Shown one piece after another: positions 1 to 9,809 of a stretch of 64,000 bases of DNA; within the stretch, counting starts at the first letter, position 1, and each line of letters starts with the position of its first letter. Location of the stretch: contig CM059575.1 of NCBI GenBank assembly GCA_030386875.1, positions 14,346,293-14,410,292 on the forward strand, in the 5' to 3' direction. The translations under genes and the position numbers were made by a program. The notes below the pieces were generated by a model, which was given only the letters and a program-made list of their open reading frames with translations, made no database searches and was not told the origin of the DNA. Origin of the DNA: Morinoia aosen (lineage: Eukaryota; Arthropoda; Malacostraca; Amphipoda; Talitridae).

Positions 1-1185
1 CACTCTAACACTCGATACACTCGTCACTCGATACACTCATTCTAATGTTTGTAGCCCAGCACAATGTTTACCTTTCTTTAAAATGTTATAGCTTCACGGG
101 CTTTAGCCAAAAATAAAATGTGATATGAAAAAATATCACCTAATGCTTTACGCGATTTAGCCAAAAAACTATCATGAAATATGAATGTATATATATATCG
201 TCACACATAATTACGAGGATTTCAAAACTGTCTTTGTATTTGTTCTAGCATAAAAATTCATTGACTTCTATTCTTTTGAAAACATCCCAAAAATGAACCA
301 AAAAACGAGTTTTTAAAATAAGAAAAAAAAGGCCTAAATCAAAAAACTTCTCGAATAAAATATGTTTCTCTTGCAAAAATACATATAGTGGCCAAATTTC
401 AGACCAATCGAATCAAAATTCAATTTTGACGGGAGGACCTCCATATAATACTCTATGCACAAGTCCTTATGGATGAACATTTTTTTTTAATTCTTTGCTG
501 ACAATAAATGCGACTGAGCATCGCGCTACAGCGCAAGTCCTGGTCAAACTTAGCACCGCTAAGTCAGAGAAATTTCTCCTTCTGTAAGCAGTTCACTGTT
601 TTTAAATCGGCTACTATTTTGGTTTAGGGAAAAATTTCGAGTGTTTTCTCTCTACGCTGTATACTGCGACGAATGTTGATTAGGATGATGAGATAATACT
701 GCTAATCACAGAAGTCATCTGACCCAAAATGCGTTCTTTCACATGCCGATTTGCAATAATCTACTAATGCTACAAAAGTATTTTTAATTTCGTTTTTCAT
801 TCCAAAACTTAGAGCAAAAATATTTAAATATCATTTCTGCTCGGTCAAGTGCCTATAAATTTTTTTTCAACACAACCTTACTTTTGCACATGGAGCTGAA
901 TTGTTTTTGACATGTTAAAATGAATTTTTATAATTGATTTAGTTATATTATGCCTTTGCGTCTCAAATTGTGCAGTAAAATTTATCGAGCAGAATTAAGT
1001 ACGGTACAATCGAATAACTTACTTAACTCGCTGCGCGGTCCAATCACAATACGGACTTCGAGGGCAGCAGAGAAGGAAGTTATAGCCATTCTCTGTTCTG
1101 CTCCTCATTAAAGGCGGGAAAAATTAAAATTCTATAATTGGTCGATGGCCGACATGGGCGGATAAACACACAAATGATGATGAAA
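1..1185. other. AT-rich non-coding spacer
   Basis: Apart from the dispersed repeat at 218-460, no frame, RNA gene or element end can be supported here. The first 40 bases contain a short 'cactcgatacactcgt' type direct repeat that may be the edge of an array lying outside the window. Confidence 0.5.
218..460 (+). repeat. Dispersed AT-rich repeat, copy 1
   Basis: This block starts with a motif that reads roughly 'ttctaaaactgtctttg', continues through 'ttgttctagcat', and ends near 'ggaggacctcc'. The same order of motifs recurs near 30235-30480, 30893-31120 and 53525-53745, with partial copies at 54215-54300 and, inverted, near 30655-30740. It has no coding frame. The copies are diverged, so it is an old interspersed repeat of unknown class. 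Confidence 0.6.
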
Positions 1186-1189
1186 ATGA

Positions 1190-1640
1190 CTAGGTTTAGA
1201 TATTCCTAAAAAATCATTGGGTACATCAGGGTCAAATATCACTTTTATCAATATCACTTAAAAAATCATTGGGTACATATAGTCAAATCCTCCAAAAGAA
1301 TCATAGGGTGCATTTGGGAGATTATTCATTTCAAATCTCATAAAAACACGCGGGTGAATCTCAGAGATTATTATATTCAATTTTTTTATGGAAATCATCT
1401 GGAAAATTATAAGATTTAAGTTCTCCATGAAAAGTCATCGAGTGCATCTGGAAAATTTTTAGATTCAAATATTCTACAGGAATTATCTGAGAAATTAGTT
1501 GATTCAAATATTCTAAAGAAATATCTGGGAAATAATTAGATTAAAATATTCCATGGAAATCATGAGGTACATCTGGGGAAATTTTTTTACTCCGATCCTC
1601 TATGGAAATCATCGAGTACATCTCAGGCATTACTATAAAC
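1190..1640. repeat. Degenerate tandem repeat array
   Basis: A phrase of the form 'attc..atattc.a..gaaatcat.gggtacatctgggaaat' returns about every 50-60 bp, with many substitutions and small indels. At least seven copies can be followed by eye. No frame runs through it. It looks like an old minisatellite. Confidence 0.6.
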
Positions 1641-1770
1641 GTTTTAAAAATTATTAATTCTACCGTTAGGATATTGTTAGATGTTGTATAACGGTAGAGT
1701 CTTACTGCAAACATTCAACGGTAGAGCCTTACCGTTCAGATATTAAAAAAATGTTATTATCTTTTTTCAG

Positions 1771-1870
1771 ATGGAGCTGCAGATTTTCGAGTGTCTTCTC
1801 GTCGTCCTGGTGAGAAGGTCATTGGAAAAATTTAGGCAGAGTCTTACCAAAAAGCTTGATTCTGGAGAAG
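1771..1870 (+). CDS. Possible isolated short exon
   Basis: A pyrimidine-rich tract ending in 'tttttcag' is followed directly by an ATG. An open frame of 33 codons (starting MELQIFECLLVVLVRRSLEK) then runs into 'gaag|gtatgt', a good splice donor. The product resembles nothing I recognise, and no partner exon was found within several kb. The splice signals are the only support, so it may be chance. Confidence 0.22.
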
Positions 1871-2399
1871 GTATGTACATTAAATCTAAAGAAAGGATTT
1901 TAGGTACAAGTGGAAAATTGTAATACTTCAACGCTCAATTTCAGCCACAGTTGTTCTCCGATGGAGGTCATTTTTATTGCATCACCGAGAGCAACCTGAG
2001 TACAATAATATGTTGCAGTACGTTTTTTTGCTAAATTGAGTAAAAATATTTATTTATTGAGTATGAATATTTTATGAAAAAAAACGTGAAGAATTTTTTA
2101 TAAATGGTACAAAATTTGTAAAAACTTTTTTTGAAGCTAAATCGAAAAACTATATGCAACGTGTTGACAGCTGTTTATTGTGAATCTAACAGAAAAAAAC
2201 ATTCATCTCTATCTGCATTATTGGCTGAGAAATTTACATTTGACGGAATTTCTTTTGAGTGGGGGGGGGGGATTTTTGGGCAAATTCCGAAAACTTTCTA
2301 GGCCATACCTGTCTATTCAAATGCTACAAACATGCTCTGAATACCTCAAAGCTTATTTCAATTTGGAAGTATTTCATTTTTATTTTTGAAAAATCATAG

Positions 2400-3470
2400 G
2401 AAACTGGGGTTCGGTGGCCTGAAGCGCACGTAGCTGCTGCACAGAGGGGCGGTGAGGCGCTTGACGCCCCTAGTGAAACGGACCTTTACGATGTAACAGG
2501 GGAGGACCTAAGCGTTTAGGGTTGTCATTTCACAAATGTTTTATATTTCATAACGCTTTACAAGGAACTTTGACATAAATGTTTCACAACTGACGGTAAA
2601 TAACGTATCACCGGAGAACACTTGGCCAAAGATTTTAATTTGACCATTTTACCTGAACAAACAAATAATCAAAAAGATAGAGTTGTATTTTATCGCCCTA
2701 CAAAGGCGTTAAGCGCTTCGGAAATTTTATTTGCAGCTGTCGAGGAAAATGAATACCTCGCGACAAGAATCAACTCAATTATGAACTCCCGGGAATTTGC
2801 TTGCCCAAAAAATTCATTCGAAGGATGGTTTTTGATACCAATTATTTAAGAATTTAATTATAGCCAAAACTTTTACTGGGCAAAACGTTGTCACGATCTC
2901 CATGAAATGAATGTCGGATCCCTGTTAGTTTGCCGGAAAATTTTTCTGGCGTAATTGGCCATGATGTATCCATGAAATATATGCCTACTCGAATACCGTA
3001 AGTTGTGAGGCATTTTCTTATCGTGGAAAGCGATTACAGTATACATGGTATTTGATTATTTTGTCAAGTCACGAAGAATACGCGTGTTCCGTGCATCCAG
3101 CCACAGAGGAACTGAAAGTACTTGAAATTATCCATCGCTCGTAGTGGCAGCCTTTCTACCTGCAGTGAATCCTAAATGTCATAAATAAGGATGATGTCAA
3201 CGTATTTTTCCAGCCAGGAGAACCACCTGCTCTTTCAAGCTTTTTTAATAGGAAAATTTTTACGCTCGATTAGTAGATGAAAAAAATAACGAAGCCGTCA
3301 GTCCCATTGTATCTTGCGACCTGTTGATGAAAACGCCTTCCACTCAGGAGGGTACAACTATTGCATCTACGGGAATTGGCACTCACAGGGGGAAGTGTTA
3401 GGTTCCGAGCAACGAGTTAGTTAAGCCTTTTTGGTGCAATAAAATTACCATTAGTGTTTTCAAGAGCGAT
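2400..3470. other. Spacer with one GC-rich patch
   Basis: A GC-richer patch at about 2405-2515 stands out from AT-rich DNA but has no recognisable coding sense. A TTG-initiated 75-codon frame at 2622-2849 has no similarity I can name, and I do not call it. Nothing else is supported. Confidence 0.4.
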
Positions 3471-3473
3471 CTT

Positions 3474-3698
3474 TTATAGGTTAACTGCAGTCCAGTTTTT
3501 CAACACTTTTGACTCTTCATAACTTTTATATTCTTCCTTGACCTCCCTTCTCAACTTACTGGGTATCCTGTGCGGGAACACATCTCGTGCATAGACTCTG
3601 CGTTCCCTCAACTCCATATAGTAAATGGTGATTCCGTCCTTCTTCTCTTTGAACATTTTTGTTGTGCTAGGGGAGGCTAAAACGAACTTAAAATTCAA
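3474..3698 (-). repeat. Dispersed repeat copy retaining a 60-codon ORF
   Basis: The minus strand carries an ATG-initiated frame of about 60 residues that begins MFKEKKDGITIYYMELRERR and is rich in Lys, Arg and Glu. The same nucleotide sequence, diverged and no longer open, is found on the plus strand at about 33890-34178 and 46070-46348. The shared core reads 'atggagtt(a/g)agggaacg'. The copy at 46 kb is flanked by a 15-bp direct repeat. So this is one of at least three dispersed copies. The ORF could be a remnant of a coding retroelement or of a retrocopied gene. Its function is unknown. Confidence 0.5.
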
Positions 3699-3764
3699 TC
3701 ATGAGAACGCTTAATTTAACAAGTAATTTAGGTTCAGAATCGTTGTAAAGTAACGCATTCGTAA

Positions 3765-3850
3765 AACAATTTATTTACCACAGGTGATACAGAGCTAGAT
3801 GATTTCGTAAGTCTAGTACAATGGTCAGATTTGAGGATAGCCACAAAAGA
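3765..3850 (+). repeat. Partial copy of the 12-kb/25-kb dispersed repeat
   Basis: 'aacaatttatttaccacag' followed by 'gatacagag.tagat' and 'aagtctagtacaatggtca' matches 25597-25680 closely. Only the first half of the longer 25-kb copy is present here. Confidence 0.6.
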
Positions 3851-4075
3851 ATTTGGGGTAAGGAGTTTAATAAATGGAAAAACTGCAACCGAGAGTAATT
3901 TATTGGCACCAAATATAAACTGCCAAGCGAGTATCTAGTAATAGAGTAGTTCCCGGACGCTGCGATGGAGTAGGTATCACTTCAGTAGAGGACCACAAGG
4001 GCGCAGGTCCTCAACTCCGATCTCCATCTCCCGTTGCCTGGAGAGATGAAGGTTATAGGTGTACTAGTAGCAGCC

Positions 4076-4286
4076 GAGTTATAGGGCGTTCTAATAGCTC
4101 TGAGTAATAGGGCGTACTAATAGCACTGAGTTATAGGGCGTACTAATAGCACTGAGTTATAGGGCGTACTAATAGCACTGAGTTATAGGGCGTACTAATA
4201 GCACTGAGTTATAGGGCGTACTAATAGCACTGTGTTATAGGGCGTACTAATAGCACTGAGTGATAGGGCGTACTAATAGCACTGAG
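4076..4286 (+). repeat. 26-bp tandem repeat array, about 8 copies
   Basis: The unit 'gttatagggcgtactaatag' plus 'cactga' (26 bp) repeats about eight times with only a few substitutions. The first copies are the most diverged. The array stops abruptly where the SINE body begins at 4300, which suggests the SINE or a rearrangement set its right edge. There are no spacers, so it is not a CRISPR array. Confidence 0.9.
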
Positions 4287-4299
4287 GCTAGCTGGCAGC

Positions 4300-4518
4300 G
4301 GCGATTTTCTCTGTTGGGTATAGGAGAAAAATTCCAAGCACAATACCCCACTCTACCCAGGTGCCTGAAATGGGTACCGGTCTCGACCGGGGGAAAGCGT
4401 CATGGCGTCCTGGCGTTAGTTATAAGGCATTTGAAAATCCAATGTACAAGGTGATATGTATCAGGCTTGATTGGAAATAAAGCATCCGTAGATGCCTTCA
4501 TTATTATTATTATTATTA
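4300..4518 (+). mobile_element. 5'-truncated SINE copy with (ATT)n tail
   Basis: The body from 'ggcgattttct.tgttgggta' through 'aataaagcat....gatgcc' matches 21361-21559 almost base for base. This copy lacks the tRNA-like head found in the other one. It ends in an ATT microsatellite at about 4498-4518, a usual SINE tail. It needs LINE enzymes for mobility and codes for nothing. Small open frames inside it are meaningless. Confidence 0.8.
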
Positions 4519-4537
4519 GCTATATAGCTAGATTTAT

Positions 4538-5417
4538 GGGGACCGTCTAGTCAGAATTACCTTCTCGTCAAAAAAGTAACGTCCCATTTTTTCTATTGAA
4601 TCTAGATCTATGAAATTTTGCATACGTATGTATTTTGGAAAATAAATAGGGGTGGTATTATTCACTTTTTTCATTTTCGCCATAATGACGGAGGTAATGG
4701 GAAGAAAGGGGGCAAGTAAATGGAAATTTTTCACGCCACTTCTTCTCAAAAAGTATTAATCGTAGAGTAATGAGCTAAGTATCATTGGTTGCACAAAATT
4801 CATTGAAATCATCTTACTCTATATGCAGCAACTCTTTGCGAATCCAATGATACCAAAAACACTGCTCACGATTACTAGTTTCTGAGAAGAAGTGGCTTGA
4901 AATTGACATTTGAGTTGTTCAAAAAACGCATTTTAGTACAGAAAGCAGGTTTTTTATTTGCAAGCTATATTGCTCCGAGAAATCAGTGCAGTTGAAGTTG
5001 TGAAAGTTATTCTGAAATATTGTCTTGACTTTGGTACCACAAGTGGTACCAGGGGCCTGGTACCAAGCATGAGGATCAGGGGTAACGCATAGCTCAGGTG
5101 CACCTGAGGTGCGCTTCAATCCAAACTAAACTTAGCAGATGCAGTACCAGCAACTCTGAGCTTGACAGGGAGATTCAGCTAGTTGTTTGACAACATATTC
5201 GCTTCGGCATTCATGTCACACTTAGCTCCTCCCCCGGCCAGCAGTCCTATTTATGTCTACAGCACAGGAGGGGGGGAGGTCCGTGGGAGGTACCGAGACT
5301 CGCTTAGGTGCTTCAGATGCTTCCAAATTTTTTACTGCTTAATAACTGTGCATTGCTCTACCGAATTAAGCAATAAAAAAAATCCTCCAATTTCGGACTT
5401 CTGACTAGACGGTCCCC
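4538..5417. mobile_element. Non-autonomous TIR element, TTAT target duplication
   Basis: The left end GGGGACCGTCTAGTCAGAA is exactly inverted at the right end (5399-5417), and the direct repeat TTAT flanks both sides (4534-4537, 5418-5421). The 880-bp interior has no transposase. It contains short palindromes around 'ggtaccacaagtggtacc' near 5035. The 4-bp duplication and the end sequence do not let me assign a superfamily with confidence. Confidence 0.75.
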
Positions 5418-5419
5418 TT

Positions 5420-5990
5420 ATAGGTTTGGCCCAGGCAAGCGTGGGTTACGTTATAGGTTTTAATATAGCCGACTCTAGCATCACCAGCTAGCTAACGCCA
5501 AGCTAACCAGTAACTAACCTCTAAAATGTTGGCCATGAAGCGAAGGATCTGGTGAAGACCGACGTGGTGTGAGAAGGTCTTCAGAATCGCCCAGCAGGCT
5601 AGCCCGGAGTTACCCATTGTAGATGTGACGGAATGCGGGACGAACGACGGGATGCAGACAGGACGACGACCCTGGCACTTGGCGATTTAGCTCGCCATGT
5701 TGACGGAAATCTTCTCTAGGAGGAGAGTATTATAACCAACGCTTTTCTAGAACGATCGAGAATAGATGATTACAGAGGATCAAAGGCTTCAAAATCTGGA
5801 GTGTTCTCCGGTTGTACTGCGTTCTGAGTTCTGGAGTATTCTGCCCGCTGAGCTTCTTCGGGAGGGATCCAGGAGGATCTTGAAAGTCGATGGATTTCTT
5901 CAGCAGAAGTCCGTGCAACCTGACAGCTTGTAGGGGTGCTCAAGAGCACAAGCAGCTCCAAATAATGGAGAAAGTCAGATACACTTTAAA
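5420..5990. other. GC-richer block beside the LINE 3' end
   Basis: The stretch from about 5520 to 5960 is GC-richer than its surroundings. A minus-strand frame at 5770-5961 begins MELLVLLSTPTSCQVARTSA and closes with TAA. It could be an exon, or part of the LINE 3' untranslated region. No splice partner was found, so no gene is called. Confidence 0.3.
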
Positions 5991-5999
5991 TGCTGAATC

Positions 6000-7079
6000 T
6001 CATGTGCACAAATCAGTTAGGGATATCACAAAGTATTCCATCTCTCTATTTGTCTTAGTTATGAAACCAATCAAAGAATGGAGGATCCTTGAACGAACAG
6101 AGGTTGAGTAATTACCACAGCCAAGAACATTCCCAAGCCAGAGTTCCAGATTGAGTCCAGAGAGACACATGGTAAGGTTCAGCCTAGCCAGAGGAAGTGC
6201 TCAATGGTTTCAGGAGTGGAGCACTCCGGACACAATGGGCTAGGGCACATATTAAACCTATTCAGGTGAGCAAAGACACCAACATGACCAACACGGAACT
6301 GATTATCAATACATTGACATTTCCTCGGGAGATTCACATCCAATCGAAACTGAGGTTTTCTGCTCAAGTCAAAATAGAACATCCCCTTCCCAGAGCTTTC
6401 CACCTGTCTCCGCCAGCACCCATTCCAATGGTCTATCATCCTCACCTTTAGCCGATTTACGTTCTCCTCATAGCTGAGTTGAGTGAGAGCTGATTTTGAA
6501 TTTCTGTGGCCCAGTTTTGCACATTTATCAACAATTTCATTGCCTGATATTCCAGTATGAGAGGGAATCCACTGAAGGTGGATGCTGGGTGAGGCTTCAA
6601 GCAAAATTCTCTGGATATTCCTATATATATATACTAACAGTTTTATATGATGGATTAAAAAAATTGGAGATAATACTCAAGGCACTCATGGAATCAGTAA
6701 AAATTATCACTTTTTGGTTGAAGCTGCTACATTTGATCAACTTTACTGCATTTACGATTGCATACAGCTCTGCTCCCACTACTGAGTGGGCAGGATTGAG
6801 CAACCAAGCCGTGGATAAATTCAAATGTGGAATGTACACGGCCGCTGATGTAGAACCTGACTCCAGTTTAGAACCATCAGTATACACCCTGCAGCAATCC
6901 CCATATTGCATTACAACATAATCCTCAAATTTTCTATTGATCTCGTCTGTACTGAGAGACTGCACATCCAGAAAGGATGTGCAAATGGGCAGAGTGGGAA
7001 GTTCAAATGCAGCAACAGGAAGTTCAGTGTTTACCTCTAGGTGAGGGAAAGTAAACTGAATGCTATTTAGGATTTGCAC
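6000..7079 (-). pseudogene. LINE ORF2 RNase H and C-terminal part
   Basis: Frame 7079-6621 has 'RVYTDGSKLESG', 'VGAELYAI' and 'IFTDSMSAL', the first three acidic residues of RNase H. A frameshift beside a TA microsatellite (about 6625-6640) leads to frame 6604-6179, with 'WIPSHTGISGNEIVDKCAK' (fourth active-site region) and a CPxC...H finger ('CPECSTPETIEHF'). A further shift near 6180 moves to a third frame, in which 'LGCGNYSTSVRSRILHSL' continues the C-terminus to a TGA at 6002-6000. The domain order confirms an I-group element. Confidence 0.88.
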
Positions 7080-7230
7080 CCTTTTAGAAGAGAAAAAGCT
7101 TTTACAGGGAGAAGCAAATGGTCCAATTTTTTAAACAAACTCTGAAGGGTCACTGCTAGAATTACTGTACCTCAGGCACCACTTAATATAGAGGAAATGC
7201 AAGTACAGCTTAAGAGGCAAAATGAAAGCT

Positions 7231-8870
7231 TCAGCCTCCATTGAAGATATAAGACGTCTTTCGAACTCCCAATATACACCTGAGGGCTGAGTTTTGGATT
7301 GTACTTAGCAAATTCAGGCTCTTTTTTGTAAGTTCAGGGAAAATTACATGACCATAGACAAGTTTGCTTCTTACAAATGAGACATACACTTGTCGCAGTA
7401 ATTTTTGGGAGGATCCCCAGGAGGTCCCAGACAGCGCTCCAAGTACCTGTACCCGTCTTTGTCCATCTATTTGGAGATCTTTTAAGTGAGGGAGAAAGGT
7501 AAGTTTTGGTGCATCAAAAATAATTCCGAGCACTCGTTGGGTTTCTATCCCACTAATGTGCTCGGAATTCAGCCGCAAGTTGAGTATAGGAACATTTCTC
7601 TTTCTGGTGAATACTTGATACTTAGTTTTATTCGTATTGACTGTCAATTTCCATTTTGAGAACCACCGAGTAAGGGCATTCAGGTACTCTTGCATCGTCC
7701 GCTGAACCTCCCCAGGGGATCCACCATTTGTGACGATTGTGATATCATCTGCATTTGAAACACATTCAGTTTTCTCCATCTGGGGTAAATCATGCAACAT
7801 CACATTAAAGAGCAATGGACTCAAAACTGCCCCTTTGGGTAGGCCACATGTCAGAATTTTGTCATGGGAGTGCTCACTTCCAACTCTCACTCTAACTGTT
7901 CTATTTGATAAATAAGAACGCAGCCCGAGAAGAGTGCGCAGGTCGCAGCCTAATCTCAGCAGTTTATAAAGGAGACCAGCGTGCCAGACAGTATCAAAGA
8001 CACTTTCTAAATCAATGTAAACAGCCAAACAGTAACCTCTACAAGCGAAAGCACGAGTGACTGCATTCTTGATAAGAGCCATGGCATCATAGGTGGATCG
8101 CTGTTAACGAAATCCAGTTGGGTAACATGAAAACACTTTATTTGCTTCGAGAAAAGAAGTTAGTCTGATTTTAATGACTTGTTCCATGATCTTAGATAAA
8201 CATGACAATAAGGTTATGGGTCTATATCCCTCAGAAGTTGACTGATTTTTTCCCAGCTTTTTGATTGGGCAGATTATACCCAATTTCCAAGCCTTAGGGA
8301 AATAACCAGTAAAAAATCACTGAGATTGAACAGATAAAGGATATGCCTCCTAATTGTTTCAGGTGCTTTCAAAAGAAATATGTAAGGAATTTTATCATCA
8401 CCAGGGCTCGTCTGTTTTATTTTCTCCAGATTTTTATTAAGTTCACTCAGTTTTAGTCTGGAGTTATATATGGTCTTCTCTACCTCTGCTGGAGATGCAC
8501 TTGAAATGGTGCTCTCCACCAATGTACTATGCGAATCTGTTATATTTATCTCATGTCTGGTAAAATAAATCAGTAATATAGGTGCTTTACCAGCTGAGCT
8601 TTCTGCAATATCACCTACCTGTATTCGGGGGCTTGCAGTACTACCCTTCATTGAACGAATTAGTCTCCAAAGATCTCCCACCCCAGTTCTGGAGTCTAGG
8701 CCACTAATGAAATTATTCCAACTGTTTTGCTTTTTCTGCTTTATAACATTTTTTGCTACCGATTCACACTTACGATAGGCATTCAAATTATCAAATGTTG
8801 AGATCTGGCCAGAGCATTGCGAGCCCTGCGCCTCTTCGCCACAGCAAGTGCACACTCTTGATCCCACCAA
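7231..8870 (-). pseudogene. LINE ORF2 reverse transcriptase part
   Basis: Frame 8870-8274 carries the linker and RT N-terminal part ('TSPGDDKIPYIFL'). Frame 8082-7231 carries the palm: 'AVYIDLESVFDTVWH', 'GLPKGAVLSPLLFNVMLHDL', and 'VSNADDITIV'. The last is the catalytic box. The usual aromatic residue before ADD is Asn here, though both Asp are kept. There is at least one frameshift at about 8870-8783 and another break between 8274 and 8082. The finger motif lies in the damaged gap. The family primes cDNA synthesis on nicked target DNA. Confidence 0.9.
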
Positions 8871-9809
8871 GGTGTTCTACGAGTAGCTCTTCCAGCTGAC
8901 GAGGTTTTAGGAACATTGTTATTTGCAGCATTTAAGAGTTTACTGGTTATTTCAGAATTTAGCTCATCAACAGATGATGGTAGAATTAAACTTATTTTAT
9001 TGTGATACAGCTCTTGCTGAAAGCCTGCCCAGTTAGCTGCTTTGGTGATCCACCTTGGAGGGTTCAAAATATCTAATTTTTTAAGGGCTACACCAAAGGA
9101 ACACTCAATGGGGAAATGATCGCTGCCAAGATCTGCACCTCTCTGCAGGGAGCCACAGGCCAAAAGAGTTGGAGGAACTATACACAAATCCAAGGTGGAG
9201 CATGTACCTGTTCTGGCATCTATATAAGTGGGAAGATCAGGAGGGTTAAGTACACCTAGTAAATTATCATCCATGCATAAATTGAATCAGACTCCGATCA
9301 GTGGCGTTCCATCTTTGTCTGGAGTCCCAAAGAGGCGCATGAGCATTGAAGTCTCCAATAATAATAAATATTTCACAAAATTTACCAAAGTAATGATTAA
9401 ACTCATCAACAGTAAAATTAGCATTAGGATTGTAAATGTTAAGAACATCAAGATATCCAGAAGAAGAGGACACCCTAACACATGAGAATTCTAACTTTCC
9501 ATTTGGAAAGGGAAGGAGTTTCTTTTCACAAAAATTTACTTCATTTCTAATAACAAAACACATACCACCTCTATTACAATTTTCTCTATGAAGCCATACA
9601 CACTGATAGCCAACAAATTTTGGATCATGTTCATTGTCCCAGGTCTCACACAAGCAGAGGATGTCTGGTTTCTTGGTATATAAATATGATTTTACCTCTG
9701 AAAGCTTACTCTGCAATCCATTGCAATTTAGTTGAGATATTTGGAATAGTTTTTCTGATTGACCTCTTCTTTGAATAAATTGATTACATATTTTAAATTT
9801 ATTTTGCAT
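8783..9809 (-). pseudogene. LINE ORF2 endonuclease part
   Basis: The start ATG at 9809-9807 lies inside the last codons of ORF1, an arrangement that favours stop-restart translation. Endonuclease/exonuclease/phosphatase motifs appear in order: 'QLNCNGLQSK', 'LCLCETW', 'NIYNPN', and 'GDFNAHAPLWDS'. A frameshift near 9270-9290 moves the reading to the frame 9274-8783, where 'GSDHFPIEC' supplies the SDH motif that closes the domain. In the family this nuclease nicks the target DNA. The break makes the domain non-functional as a single protein. Confidence 0.88.

Noticed and set aside
2622-2849. 75-codon plus-strand frame as a gene
   Set aside because: Non-ATG start, no motif, no splice context that I could confirm.
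4076-4286. CRISPR-like array
   Set aside because: Repeats are directly contiguous with no spacers, in a eukaryotic setting; it is a minisatellite. The same holds for 45185-45366.
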